DNA of 64,000 bases, taken from NCBI RefSeq assembly GCF_018333235.1, contig NZ_BORP01000006.1:1-64000 (forward strand), in the 5' to 3' direction. Of the stretch, positions 37,610 through 49,804 are shown in pieces. Each line of letters opens with the position of its first letter. Positions within the stretch are counted from its first letter, which is position 1. The DNA is from Ornithinibacillus bavariensis. GTDB lineage: Bacteria; Bacillota; Bacilli; Bacillales; Amphibacillaceae. The translations under genes and the position numbers were made by a program. The notes beneath the pieces were generated by a model. It did not search any database, was not told where the DNA came from, and worked only from the letters and a program-made list of their open reading frames with translations.

Positions 37610-38293
37610 ATGACGGGAAACCAAACAGTTCTTGTTGTAGATGATGACAAGAGTATTGTCGAGCTATTACAGGATTTCCTTGAGAATGATGGATTTGATG
37701 TAAAAACGGCATACAGAGCTACTCAGGCATTGGATGTTCTAAAGCGAGAAATGATACAGTGTATTGTTCTAGACATTATGATGCCAGAACAAAATGGGTT
37801 TGATTTATGCCGACAAATTCGCGAGGAGAGCGATGTCCCTATCCTTTTTTTGAGTGCCCGAAGTGACGATGTGGATAAAATTCGAGGTTTTGCACTTGGA
37901 GGAGATGATTATATCGTCAAAACAGCTTCACCTGCTGAAATCGTAGCAAGAGTAAAGGCAGTATTACGCAGATCAAGTTCACAAGACTTTAATAGAAGGA
38001 TATTAAATTATGGTCGTCTTACCATCGATATCTCCATGAGGGAAGTTTTCATCGAAGGTAAAAGTATCTCCCTGACACCGAAAGAATATGACTTATTACA
38101 ATTATTTGCGAAACATCCGAAATTTGTTTTCTCATATGAACAACTACTTGATAAATTTTGGGAGGGAGTAGGCGATAAGCATACTGTTCGGGTACATATT
38201 AGTCGCCTTCGAGAGAAAATAGAAGCAGATCCTAATCATCCAGTATTCATCGTAAACGAATGGGGTATAGGTTATCGCTTTAAAGGAGAGTAA
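37610..38293 (+). CDS. OmpR-family response regulator
   Basis: 227 aa. Receiver domain with the acidic pocket DDD (residues 11-13), phospho-acceptor Asp55 in VLDIMMPEQ, Ser82 in FLSAR and Lys104. The residue after Lys104 is Thr (VKTASP) where most receivers have Pro. The C-terminal winged helix has SLTPKEYDLLQLFAKHP and HTVRVHISRLREKIE. It is followed after 1 nt by its kinase gene. Targets are unknown; the phased repeats upstream suggest autoregulation and perhaps control of the divergent DJ-1 operon. Confidence 0.95.
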   Translation: MTGNQTVLVVDDDKSIVELLQDFLENDGFDVKTAYRATQALDVLKREMIQCIVLDIMMPEQNGFDLCRQIREESDVPILFLSARSDDVDKIRGFALGGDDYIVKTASPAEIVARVKAVLRRSSSQDFNRRILNYGRLTIDISMREVFIEGKSISLTPKEYDLLQLFAKHPKFVFSYEQLLDKFWEGVGDKHTVRVHISRLREKIEADPNHPVFIVNEWGIGYRFKGE

Positions 38294-38294
38294 G

Positions 38295-39623
38295 ATGAGA
38301 ACGATACGAATCCGAACACTTACGATATATTGTATATTTCTTACGTTGCTCGTACCATGGTTGTTTTTTTTACCTGCTCACTTTATTACAACAAAGCAGC
38401 TCCATATCGATATGGATGATCTACAGAAGGAGCAGCTGGAAGACACGATTCATCTCGTAGATGAAAATACACATAACTGGACGAACCCTAATTGGCAACG
38501 CCAATTTAAACACCATTTACAACAAATGAACATGGATGTATCCATTCAATCTCAGTCAAATCAGGTTATTTTTCAATCCACATCCAAACCTAACAAACCA
38601 TTTATGAAAACAGAACATTTCTCCGTCATACAGGATGGGGAACTGTTAGGTAGGGTGACAATATCGTATACAAACTCTAGAATAATTCCAATGATTGCCG
38701 CTATCGGTGGACTGATTCTCTCCATTATCATCATTGCATGTGTCGTACGATTCTATATTCTGAAGCCACTGGAAAGGCTGAGCTATTGTGCAAGGCAAAT
38801 AGCAGAGGGAGATCTGGATGTGAACTTACCTAAATCATTCATTAAGGAAGTCGCTGATGTCAATGAGGGATTTAGCGTTATGGTAAAAGGGTTAAAAGAG
38901 GCGTTTCAGAAACAAGCAGCGTTAGAGGAAGAACGTCGTTTCGTTATTGCTGCTGTTGCCCATGACTTACGAACGCCATTATTCGCTTTACGTGGTTATT
39001 TAGCTGGACTTGATCAGGGCATTGCGGATTCACCGGAAAAGAGAGCAAAGTATATCGCTGTATGCAAAGAAAAGTCGCAGCAGCTCGATTGCCTAGTAGA
39101 AGACCTGTTCACCTATACAAAAACGGACTACCAAGAAATGAAGCTGAAGAAATCGACTGTTTACCTTACACAGTTAATACAACTTTCCATTGAAAATCTT
39201 ACCCCAAATGCTCAAGAGAAGAATATTTCTATTGTCTTGAATAAGTCGGAGGATGATGGAAATATCTTCGGGGATTCCCACTTGCTAGGTAGAGCAATTA
39301 ATAATTTAATGGACAATGCGGTAAGGCATACACCTTTTGGTGGTAATATTTTTGTTCATAGTTATCAAGCTGATGGCAAACACATATTTACTTTACGTGA
39401 TACAGGGGAAGGCTTCTCCACGGAGGAGCTGAAGCGAGCATTTGAACCCTTATATCGGGGAGAAGTATCGAGAAACCGCCATACTGGAGGAAGTGGGTTA
39501 GGATTAACGATCGCACAACGGATTATTAGGCATCACGGCGGGGACATCGTCTTAAAAAATCACCCTGAGGGCGGTGCGATTGTTACAGGTTGGATACCTT
39601 TGGACCCCAAATTGCCATCATAA
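38295..39623 (+). CDS. Sensor histidine kinase
   Basis: 442 aa. Transmembrane helices at about 12-33 and 133-155 enclose a ~100-residue extracytoplasmic sensor. HAMP domain (about 156-210), then a HisKA dimerisation domain with His223 in VAHDLRTPLFALRGYL. The HATPase domain has N box NLMDNAVRHT, G1 DTGEGFS and G2 GGSGLGLTIAQ. It forms an operon with the response regulator (AAAGGAGAG site within the end of that gene). The sensed signal cannot be inferred. Confidence 0.95.
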   Translation: MRTIRIRTLTIYCIFLTLLVPWLFFLPAHFITTKQLHIDMDDLQKEQLEDTIHLVDENTHNWTNPNWQRQFKHHLQQMNMDVSIQSQSNQVIFQSTSKPNKPFMKTEHFSVIQDGELLGRVTISYTNSRIIPMIAAIGGLILSIIIIACVVRFYILKPLERLSYCARQIAEGDLDVNLPKSFIKEVADVNEGFSVMVKGLKEAFQKQAALEEERRFVIAAVAHDLRTPLFALRGYLAGLDQGIADSPEKRAKYIAVCKEKSQQLDCLVEDLFTYTKTDYQEMKLKKSTVYLTQLIQLSIENLTPNAQEKNISIVLNKSEDDGNIFGDSHLLGRAINNLMDNAVRHTPFGGNIFVHSYQADGKHIFTLRDTGEGFSTEELKRAFEPLYRGEVSRNRHTGGSGLGLTIAQRIIRHHGGDIVLKNHPEGGAIVTGWIPLDPKLPS

Positions 39624-39803
39624 TTCCGATAACCTTTATGCGGTATAAGGAAAAAGTGGCTTTTCTAGACTCCTTAGAAGGGGGGCAAGCGATTACTTCA
39701 CTTTTTGTATATTTTTAGCGGTCCACAAGAACGGGGACAAAATGAGGAAGGTATACTTGTAGAAATATTCAGAGGAGCATGCAATTAGTTAGTTATATGA
39801 TAA

Positions 39804-39841
39804 TAGAACCCGACTAGCCACGATGGCCTGTCGAGCTCTAT
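39804..39841. terminator. Hairpin between the kinase gene and yabG
   Basis: TAGAACCCGAC..GCC, loop, GGC..GTCGAGCTCTA with two G-U pairs. It lies between convergent genes; the flanking T runs are weak (TTATCA on minus). Confidence 0.5.
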
Positions 39842-39849
39842 TCCACTGT

Positions 39850-40746
39850 CTATTCTTTGGTAGGGGGCTCACTGGAATCGGGTTCACCTTCCTCTGTTAA
39901 ATACGGAAGTCCAGTACGCATTAGTCCTCGGGTTTCAACTCCCCCCATGCCCTTTTCACCAGTTAATGTATTACGGAGTGCATCCCATACACTTACCTTC
40001 TCCATAAATGGTGTATAGGCGACTTTAGCTGCTATATACACGGGATCTAAAGCGTGGATATTAATTCGAAGTGGTGAGCTTGCGAAGTTTGCCCCAGCTC
40101 GAATTAAGGATTCAAAGTGAGATTGACATGCACCTGCAAAAATAACAAGCTGGTCTAAGTGAGGTATTCGTTTCCTTGCCTCACGGACCGTTTCAGCAAA
40201 ATATTTTGAATGCCTGTAGGCACGTATGTCATCCTTTGATCCTTTACTTTTAGAAAATGAATCATGGCCAGTAATGACAATAATATCGGGCTGAATTTTT
40301 TCTAGTAGTGTAACGATTTGAAATGGCATTTCTTTTTCATTTACATGAACCCCATGTACCTGTAAACCTAAGCGTTGGTATAATGCGATACATTTTCTTA
40401 AGTATATTGGGTCACCATCTAAATGCAATACCTTTGCAGGCAATTGGAAGTAATCGGCATATTGATAGCCATCCGTTGATTGGAAATCTCGTTTCTCCTT
40501 CATTAGCTGATAATCCTGACGGAAGAGACGATAGGAAAATTCCTCTTTTTCCTTTCCCTCCTTCCTTCTATTCTGTAATTCCCTTTCCTCCACCTTCACT
40601 AAGTCATCTAATGGTGCATCTGCTTCCAAACGAATATCTTCACCATGTAAGATAGCTTTTTCTTGGGTAATCGATGATATGCGAAATAATAAATCATGAT
40701 TATAGGATTTTCTGGTTACTAATTCACCTGCTACTCTGCGTTCCAT
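39850..40746 (-). CDS. yabG: Sporulation-specific protease YabG
   Basis: Cysteine-type protease that processes spore coat proteins (SpoIVA, SafA) in B. subtilis; sigma-K regulated there. 298 aa. Strongly conserved segments are PAKVLHLDGDPIYLRKC, IVITGHDSFSK, FAGACQSHFESLIRAGANFA and INIHALDPVYIAAKVAYTPF, the last containing the Cys/His region. In B. subtilis it is adjacent to veg; here 5.8 kb intervenes. Confidence 0.96.
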   Translation of the reverse strand: MERRVAGELVTRKSYNHDLLFRISSITQEKAILHGEDIRLEADAPLDDLVKVEERELQNRRKEGKEKEEFSYRLFRQDYQLMKEKRDFQSTDGYQYADYFQLPAKVLHLDGDPIYLRKCIALYQRLGLQVHGVHVNEKEMPFQIVTLLEKIQPDIIVITGHDSFSKSKGSKDDIRAYRHSKYFAETVREARKRIPHLDQLVIFAGACQSHFESLIRAGANFASSPLRINIHALDPVYIAAKVAYTPFMEKVSVWDALRNTLTGEKGMGGVETRGLMRTGLPYLTEEGEPDSSEPPTKE

Positions 40747-40832
40747 ATATCCACCTCACAGCTTTCAAAGGCTAGAAAGCATTCTACCCTATAGCGTATG
40801 AGTACCATGCCTAATACGTGCTTTAAAGCAAT

Positions 40833-40863
40833 ATAAAAAGCGAATGGTTTCGTAATCCATCCG

Positions 40864-40864
<1 letters not shown>
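40833..40864 (-). terminator. Terminator at the end of rsmA
   Basis: Minus strand: GCGGATGG, loop, CCATTCGC, then TTTTTATA; the stem begins at the stop codon. Confidence 0.8.
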
Positions 40865-42307
<1,443 letters not shown>

Positions 42308-42328
42308 GAATTGTTCCTCACTTTGTCA

Positions 42329-42370
42329 AAAATAAAATATGCTCTTACCACTATAACATGGTAAGAGCAT
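42329..42370 (-). terminator. Terminator after yabE
   Basis: Minus strand: ATGCTCTTACCA, 8-nt loop, TGGTAAGAGCAT, then ATTTTATTTTTG. Confidence 0.9.
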
Positions 42371-42379
42371 GAATTTCAT

Positions 42380-43561
42380 TTAATCTAGAATAATTACTTT
42401 AACTTTTCTTACTCCCCACTTGTAAGCATCTGCTTTTGTTGGGACATGTATATCGATTCGATTGCCTTTGATATGACCACCTGTATCTCCAGCAATAGCT
42501 TCCCCATAGCCCTCAACCCAAACTCTTGTTCCAAGTGGAATAACACTTGGGTCTACGGCAATTAATTTTGTGTTAGGGTTCGCCTTTAAATTTATTCCAG
42601 TAGCAGTATTTCCTGAGCATCCATTACAATAAGCAGTAAATGCACTTGCTGTCATTGTAAACTCTCTCCCACCACTACTAGAAAGCGCTACTAGGTTTTT
42701 TGATTCCTTGGTGCCTACGACAACAATGCGGTTTTCACTTTCTTTTGTAACTTTTTCTTTTAGTAGTTCCCGCTTAACTTCTTTACCATTTTCATATGTC
42801 ACTTCATAGGTTTTTAGCACGGCTCCGTCTGAACCTGATGCAAGGACCTTTTCACTGCCTTTTTCTAGAGAACTATCTTTACGAGTTTCTGTTTTAAAAG
42901 CAATAGTGTCCTTTACTTCTTCTGTCTTTTTCTCAATTCGAACGATGGAGATCGTACTGTCCTTTTGAACGGTCTTTTCTATTTCTGGTTCTACTTTATC
43001 AAGCTCTGTTAGTACAATATTATTCTTCTTTAACAGTTCTTCTACAGTGCCGCCAGTTGACCAGGCTTTTACCTTTTTACCACCATCATCAATCGTTACC
43101 TCAAAAGCTTGATGAATCGTTAATGTTATATCATCGTTTATAGCTCCTGTTAACGAATGAGAAATGTCATCACGATCAGTGATAGAAATATTATTCTCTT
43201 TTAGAAACGCTTCAACAGTATCAGCAACTGTATAATACATCTTCTTGTTTCCATCAATTGAAAGCATTACTTTGTTGGCTTTTTTATATGCTATTTCCAT
43301 TCCATTTATAATTTTAGTATTTATATCATGTGAAATGAAATCGTGATCTCCTACTGTAATACCTACTTCTTCAAGCAATTCCTTAATCGTATCGGCATGG
43401 GTGTCAATAGTCCTAACTTCTCCATTTTCTGAAAATACTACTTCTCGCTCGGTTGCCTGAAAGATTAGTATAGTAGTAAATGTAGCTAGTGCTGCGATGC
43501 CGATACATGACATAACCAGCTTCCGTCTCGAGGCCGGCAATAGCTTTGAAAGAATTCGCAT
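42380..43561 (-). CDS. yabE: Secreted/anchored cell-wall protein YabE (DUF348-G5-3D)
   Basis: Probable murein-acting protein related to resuscitation-promoting factors. An N-terminal membrane segment (about 15-34) acts as signal or anchor. Three DUF348 repeats follow (about 36-185: IKELLEEVGITVGDHD, VEAFLKENNISITDRD, VEELLKKNNIVLTELD). A G5 domain spans about 205-285. The C-terminal 3D domain (about 300-393) has AFTAYCNGCSGNTATG, GTRVWVEGYG and GDTGGHIKGNRIDIHV with its Asp residues. 393 aa, shorter than B. subtilis YabE (about 437). A candidate ECF-sigma promoter lies upstream. Confidence 0.93.
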   Translation of the reverse strand: MRILSKLLPASRRKLVMSCIGIAALATFTTILIFQATEREVVFSENGEVRTIDTHADTIKELLEEVGITVGDHDFISHDINTKIINGMEIAYKKANKVMLSIDGNKKMYYTVADTVEAFLKENNISITDRDDISHSLTGAINDDITLTIHQAFEVTIDDGGKKVKAWSTGGTVEELLKKNNIVLTELDKVEPEIEKTVQKDSTISIVRIEKKTEEVKDTIAFKTETRKDSSLEKGSEKVLASGSDGAVLKTYEVTYENGKEVKRELLKEKVTKESENRIVVVGTKESKNLVALSSSGGREFTMTASAFTAYCNGCSGNTATGINLKANPNTKLIAVDPSVIPLGTRVWVEGYGEAIAGDTGGHIKGNRIDIHVPTKADAYKWGVRKVKVIILD

Positions 43562-43628
43562 GCATCTTGCCTCCTTATTCGAATTGATTATATAGACACT
43601 ATTATGTAAAAGTAAATGGTAATAGGAT

Positions 43629-43654
43629 TACGGTCTCTTTACAATTTGGTTACA
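43629..43654 (-). promoter_or_regulatory. Candidate ECF-sigma promoter of yabE
   Basis: Minus strand: TGTAAC (43654-43649), 16-bp spacer, CGTA (43632-43629). It fits the extracytoplasmic-function (sigma-W/X/M type) pattern TGWAAC-N16-CGT(A/C), about 70 bp before yabE. Confidence 0.5.
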
Positions 43655-43737
43655 ATGGGTAATTCAACCATAATATTCCAACCCGTTTAAAAGCTGAGAA
43701 CGCTTGCTACTACTAGAACGGTAGAACTATTACAAAA

Positions 43738-43771
43738 GCAAAAAGACTAGAATTTTTTTCTAGTCTTTTTT
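43738..43771 (-). terminator. Terminator after tatD
   Basis: AAAAAGACTAGAA, short loop, TTCTAGTCTTTTT; the U run is on the minus-strand transcript. The rest of the tatD-yabE gap (43562-43737) holds only the candidate promoter. Confidence 0.9.
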
Positions 43772-43798
43772 ATCTATAATTAGTATCTTTTTTACTTT

Positions 43799-44569
43799 TT
43801 AGCGATTAATTTGAAATAGTTTAAAGGCATTTTCAGTTGTTTTTTTACTCAATTCTTCTAAAGAAATACCCCTTAATTCTGCTATTTTTTCTGCCACTAG
43901 TTTAACATAAGATGGCTCATTTCGTTTTCCCCGATTTGGATGTGGAGCTAAATATGGTGCATCTGTTTCCACTAATAAACGATCGATCGGGACTTCTACA
44001 GCTACCTCCTTCGGTAAAGGCGCATTTTTAAAGGTTACTGGTCCTCCCAATGAAATATAGAAGTTCATATCCAGACACTGCTGTACATATTGTACGGAAT
44101 CATTATAGCAGTGCATAATTCCTCCCACCTCGGATGCCCCTTCTTCCTCAAGTATCTGAAGAATATCTTCTGTTGCTTCTCGATTATGAATGATAATTGG
44201 CATGTTAACTTTTTTTGCTAGCTGAATTTGTTTCCGAAATACTTCCTTTTGGACATCCTTTGGGGACTTATCCCAATGATAGTCAAGCCCCATTTCACCA
44301 ATAGCGACAACCTTTGGATGATGTGATAATTCCTCTATCCAAGCTAAATCCTCATCGGTCATATCAACCGCATCTACAGGATGCCAACCGACCGCCGCGT
44401 AAATCGTATCGTATTGCTCGGCAATTTCGATGGCAAGTGGAATGGTCTCTCGATCAAAGCCAACAACTACCATATACTGTACACCATTGGCAAATGCACG
44501 ATGAATTACTTCGTCACGATCTTCGATAAATTGTGTTGCATTCATATGAACATGTGTGTCAAAAAGCAT
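43799..44569 (-). CDS. tatD: TatD-family metal-dependent DNase
   Basis: TIM-barrel metallo-hydrolase, probably 3'-5' exonuclease (YabD). 256 aa. Metal ligands: DTHVHMN at the N-terminus, GEMGLDYH, IIHNREA, GIMHCYND and the final ETDAPYLAPHPNRGKRNEP. It lies between metG and yabE, each separated by a terminator, matching the Bacillus order. Confidence 0.97.
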   Translation of the reverse strand: MLFDTHVHMNATQFIEDRDEVIHRAFANGVQYMVVVGFDRETIPLAIEIAEQYDTIYAAVGWHPVDAVDMTDEDLAWIEELSHHPKVVAIGEMGLDYHWDKSPKDVQKEVFRKQIQLAKKVNMPIIIHNREATEDILQILEEEGASEVGGIMHCYNDSVQYVQQCLDMNFYISLGGPVTFKNAPLPKEVAVEVPIDRLLVETDAPYLAPHPNRGKRNEPSYVKLVAEKIAELRGISLEELSKKTTENAFKLFQINR

Positions 44570-44640
44570 CGTAATTATCCTTTCTACTTAGAAAATCATA
44601 GGGATGCCAAAGCTTGAGCATCCGTTCATGTTAAAACCTT

Positions 44641-44680
44641 TAAAAAAGGTCAGAATTCTACATTTGTAGATACTGACCTC
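44641..44680 (-). terminator. Terminator after metG
   Basis: Minus strand: AGGTCAGTATCTACAA, loop, TGTAGAATTCTGACCT, then TTTTTTA. Confidence 0.9.
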
Positions 44681-44696
44681 TTTTGTTTTTCTATCC

Positions 44697-46655
<1,959 letters not shown>

Positions 46656-46908
46656 TCATATTTGATGATTCAATGATTCTTCTATTGTATCTATTTTAAC
46701 AATAGATTTCCATATTTGTTTATTAGAAAGGCTCTTTCATGCAATTATTCTCCGAATTCTCTATTGTTAATCCCTCCCTTTTTTATAAAAACGATTGGAA
46801 AATATTATTGAATTTATAAGAAAATGGTTTAGTTCTATCGTATAAGGGGTAAGAAAAGAATGTTATTCATAAAATTTTCCTATTATTTCTTGTTTTTTCT
46901 GAATATAA

Positions 46909-46938
46909 TTGACGATAATAGGATATTTTTGCTAATAT
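46909..46938 (+). promoter_or_regulatory. abrB promoter (sigma-A)
   Basis: TTGACG (46909-46914), 17- to 18-bp spacer, CTAATAT (46932-46938). The metG-abrB gap before it (46641-46908) shows no further gene. Confidence 0.65.
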
Positions 46939-46951
46939 TAAGCAAAAGAAA

Positions 46952-46959
46952 TGTCGAAA
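46952..46959 (+). promoter_or_regulatory. Spo0A box in the abrB leader
   Basis: TGTCGAAA matches the 0A-box core and lies just downstream of the abrB promoter, where phosphorylated Spo0A represses abrB in B. subtilis. A weaker TGACGATT follows 9 bp later, where B. subtilis has its second box. Confidence 0.75.
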
Positions 46960-47003
46960 AGTGACGATTTATGTGTGAATTATTAGGAGGAGGGGAAAGT
47001 ATT

Positions 47004-47279
47004 ATGAAATCAACTGGCATTGTTAGAAAAGTAGATGAGTTGGGAAGAGTCGTAATTCCAATAGAGTTACGACGGACATTGGACATAAACATTAAAGATC
47101 CATTAGAAATTTACGTTGACAATGACAAGGTCATATTAAAGAAGTATCAACCAAATATGGCCTGTCAAATTACTGGTGAATCCTCTGATGAGAATATCGC
47201 ATTGGCAGACGGTAAAATTGTTTTAAGTCCAGAGGGCGCCAAGCTTCTCATACAAGAAATTCAATCACGTTTTAAATAA
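47004..47279 (+). CDS. abrB: Transition-state regulator AbrB
   Basis: Global repressor of stationary-phase genes during exponential growth. 91 aa. The N-terminal swapped-hairpin DNA-binding domain MKSTGIVRKVDELGRVVIPI, then ELRRTLDINIKDPLEIYVD, and a C-terminal multimerisation domain ending LIQEIQSRFK. An in-frame ATG 33 nt earlier overlaps the AGGAGG site, so the ATG at 47004 is the start. Divergent from metG and convergent with rsmI, as in B. subtilis. Confidence 0.97.
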   Translation: MKSTGIVRKVDELGRVVIPIELRRTLDINIKDPLEIYVDNDKVILKKYQPNMACQITGESSDENIALADGKIVLSPEGAKLLIQEIQSRFK

Positions 47280-47306
47280 GCTATGAAAAAAAGTTATGAA
47301 AAACAT

Positions 47307-47345
47307 AAAAAAAGGCCAAACTGAATAGATTTGGCTCTTTTTTTA
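47307..47345. terminator. Bidirectional terminator between abrB and rsmI
   Basis: AAAAAAAGGCCAAA, loop, TTTGGCTCTTTTTTT: U runs on both strands serve the two convergent genes. Confidence 0.88.
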
Positions 47346-47362
47346 CGTTTTTCAGGAAAATT

Positions 47363-48238
47363 TTACTCTTTTATGTGATAGCTTTGATATACGTCACGCT
47401 TTGGTAAGCCTCTATCCTTAGCAACCTGTTTAATAGCATCCTTACTAGATAGACCTTTTTCGTTCATATAATATTCAACATGCTCCACTACAGTTAAACC
47501 ATCCCACCAATTATCTTCTATATTTATTGGCTCTTCAGAACTACCTTCTACTACAATACAGAATTCACCTTTTAGCTCTTGGTCCTCAGCCCAACCTACC
47601 AGCTCTTCCACTGTACCTCGAACAAATTCCTCAAATCGCTTTGTCAATTCACGAGCAATAGCGATTCTCCTATTTCCCAGTGTTTTAGAAATTGTCCTTA
47701 ACGTATCCTTTATTCGATAAGGGGATTCGTAAAATAATAGAGTCGCTTTCAACCTACCTAGACGGTCAAGCTCAGCCTCCTTATCTTTTTGTTTTCTCGG
47801 CAAAAATCCATAGAATAGAAATTCCTTACTAGATAACCCTGAACCAACTAACGCACATAAGGCTGCATTTGCTCCAGGTAAAACAACAACAGAATATTGA
47901 TGCTGGATAGCTGCTTCTACGATCTCAAACCCTGGGTCTGAGATTGCCGGCATGCCTGCATCACTAACAATAGCAATCGATTCTCCATTTGCTAACCGTT
48001 CTAACAGTTGCTTTTCCCTTTCCAGTTTATTGTGCTCATGATAACTAAGAAGTGGTGTAGCTATTTCAAAATGATTCAGTAGCTTTTTCGTATTTCTAGT
48101 ATCTTCTGCAGCAATTACAGAGACTGTTTGTAAGGTAGAAAGAGCACGATGGGTTATATCCTCTAAATTTCCTATCGGTGTTGGAACCACATATAACGTT
48201 CCTTCTTCTCGCGGCTCAAAGCTCTTTTGAATCAGCAT
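47363..48238 (-). CDS. rsmI: 16S rRNA C1402 2'-O-methyltransferase
   Basis: Tetrapyrrole-methylase-fold RNA methyltransferase (YabC/YraL family), 291 aa. Motifs: LYVVPTPIGNLEDITHRAL, AAEDTRNTKKLL, IVSDAGMPAISDPG, LPGANAALCALVGSGL. It overlaps yazA by 23 nt, so the two are translated together. Confidence 0.97.
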   Translation of the reverse strand: MLIQKSFEPREEGTLYVVPTPIGNLEDITHRALSTLQTVSVIAAEDTRNTKKLLNHFEIATPLLSYHEHNKLEREKQLLERLANGESIAIVSDAGMPAISDPGFEIVEAAIQHQYSVVVLPGANAALCALVGSGLSSKEFLFYGFLPRKQKDKEAELDRLGRLKATLLFYESPYRIKDTLRTISKTLGNRRIAIARELTKRFEEFVRGTVEELVGWAEDQELKGEFCIVVEGSSEEPINIEDNWWDGLTVVEHVEYYMNEKGLSSKDAIKQVAKDRGLPKRDVYQSYHIKE

Positions 48239-48509
48239 AATGCATAACCTCTTTCAATTTATCACGTATTAATTGAAACTTACCTTTTCTTGTTAATTGC
48301 TTAATTTCATATTCTCGCTTCATTGCAGCTTCCTTTGTTGGATATCTTTCTACAAACATCACTTGAAAGGGGCCTCGACCACGTGTATATTTAGCACCTT
48401 TTCCAGACTCATGCATTTTTAGGCGATGCTCAAGATCATTCGTGTAACCTGTATATAGCGTGTTATCATTGCATTTTAAGATATAGACAGTATGTTCTTC
48501 CTCAGTCAT
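48216..48509 (-). CDS. yazA: GIY-YIG nuclease-superfamily protein YazA
   Basis: UPF0213 protein, 97 aa: VYILKCNDNTLYTGYTNDLE carries the GIY-YIG-like core, with KYTRGRGPFQVMFVE and KREYEIKQLTRKGK following. Role unknown; small GIY-YIG proteins may act on DNA or RNA. The ATG chosen has AAAGGAG 7 nt upstream and overlaps yabB by 8 nt; the longer in-frame start has no site. Confidence 0.93.
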   Translation of the reverse strand: MTEEEHTVYILKCNDNTLYTGYTNDLEHRLKMHESGKGAKYTRGRGPFQVMFVERYPTKEAAMKREYEIKQLTRKGKFQLIRDKLKEVMHYADSKEL

Positions 48510-49242
48510 AAATAATCTCCTTTGCTTCATCTGTATAGGTTCCATCGTCCTTATAGATAATTAATGGTGGTAGGATATGTAAATCTGCTTTCCCATCACG
48601 AATTCCCTCTATTAATAGCATATTCGCTTCACGTCCTTTTTTTGGATAGACAAGACGTAAACGCTTGGGCTCAATTTTATGTTCTCTAAATGTCATTATG
48701 ATATCGACAAGTCTACCTGGGCGATGTACCATAGCGACCTTACCACCTGGTTTCACATATAATTTACATGCCTTCACCGCATCCTCTAAGGTACAATATA
48801 GCTCATGTCTCGCAATGGTTAAGTACTCATTTTGATTATACTCCGTACGCTGAGGTGTTTTAAAATAAGGTGGATTACAGGTTACTGTATCAAAGCTACT
48901 ATGCTGAAGCTGATCCTTTAAATTACGGATATCACCATGTATCATCGTTATTTTCTCTGTTAAATCATTTAGTTCAATACTGCGCTTTGCCATACTTATG
49001 ATACGGTCCTGAATTTCTACTCCAATAATCGATGCTCTTGTATGTCTTGAAAGCAAGAGTGGAATTGCCCCATTCCCACTACATAGGTCTAATATAGACC
49101 CTCTACTTATTGGTATAGACGCAAAATTTGCTAATAATACGGCATCAAGGGAAAAGGAGAAGGCAGTAGGACTTTGAATAATTTGTAAGCTTTCATCTGC
49201 GACTAGATAGTCTAGTCGTTCATCATCATATAGTTGAACCAT
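48502..49242 (-). CDS. yabB: tRNA1(Val) A37 N6-methyltransferase-like protein (YabB)
   Basis: SAM-dependent adenine-N6 methyltransferase of the TrmN6/YfiC family. 246 aa. SAM motif LDLCSGNGAIPLLLSR and catalytic TCNPPYF (NPPY) are clear. First gene of yabB-yazA-rsmI, a run with overlapping ends. Target tRNA-Val is inferred from the E. coli homologue. Confidence 0.92.
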   Translation of the reverse strand: MVQLYDDERLDYLVADESLQIIQSPTAFSFSLDAVLLANFASIPISRGSILDLCSGNGAIPLLLSRHTRASIIGVEIQDRIISMAKRSIELNDLTEKITMIHGDIRNLKDQLQHSSFDTVTCNPPYFKTPQRTEYNQNEYLTIARHELYCTLEDAVKACKLYVKPGGKVAMVHRPGRLVDIIMTFREHKIEPKRLRLVYPKKGREANMLLIEGIRDGKADLHILPPLIIYKDDGTYTDEAKEIIYD

Positions 49243-49405
49243 GGAAATTCCCTTTCTTATTGATTTTCAACATTATTTTATTTAATTATCTAAAGCAATA
49301 CTCATAGATAGTTGCTTCGGCCAAACCCGTGGTCCGAATACACTCCGCTAATTTTGGCTATGTGACTGTTTTAACAAAAAGATATGGGTAAAATATTCTA
49401 AAAGA

Positions 49406-49437
49406 AAAAAGCTGCTTGGTATTCTCCAAACAGCTTT
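49406..49437 (-). terminator. Terminator after yabA
   Basis: Minus strand: AAAGCTGTTTGG, loop, CCAAGCAGCTTT, then TTTC. Confidence 0.8.
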
Positions 49438-49445
49438 ATTATACG

Positions 49446-49790
49446 TTATTTTGTTTTGCTAAGAAAATCTAAACAAAACATACAGTCCTCGTTTCTGCGG
49501 GGACTGCCAAATTCCAAGTTACAAATGTGAAATCCTTCTTCATATAATCGAGCTAGGTTATCATAACCTTCACTCGGCACCTTCAACGATTCCATTTCCT
49601 CACCTACTTTATCCTGAGCTGCTTCTTCCAGCTCTAATCTGTTCCGCAGATGATGATTTTCCATGGATAGTCGATGGTTTTCCTCAAGTAGGTCACTTAA
49701 CTTTCCTTTTAGCTCTCCTAGCTGTTCATACAGTTCGCCAATTTGTTTTTCCATATCTGATACTTGATCAAATAACTGTCTTTTTTGCAA
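49446..49790 (-). CDS. yabA: Replication initiation control protein YabA
   Basis: Negative regulator of DnaA that links it to DnaN. 114 aa. An N-terminal leucine-rich coiled coil (about 1-60, forming the tetramer stalk) and a C-terminal zinc domain: [19 protein letters not shown] with the His/Cys ligands. Starts at TTG with GGAGTGA upstream. Lies just after ricT, the conserved order. Confidence 0.96.
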   Translation of the reverse strand: MQKRQLFDQVSDMEKQIGELYEQLGELKGKLSDLLEENHRLSMENHHLRNRLELEEAAQDKVGEEMESLKVPSEGYDNLARLYEEGFHICNLEFGSPRRNEDCMFCLDFLSKTK

Positions 49791-49804
49791 TTCGACTCAC
49801 TCCG

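Noticed and set aside
34000-39845. Prophage or integrative element between veg and yabG
   Set aside because: No integrase, recombinase, structural gene or flanking direct repeat; only ordinary accessory genes are visible.
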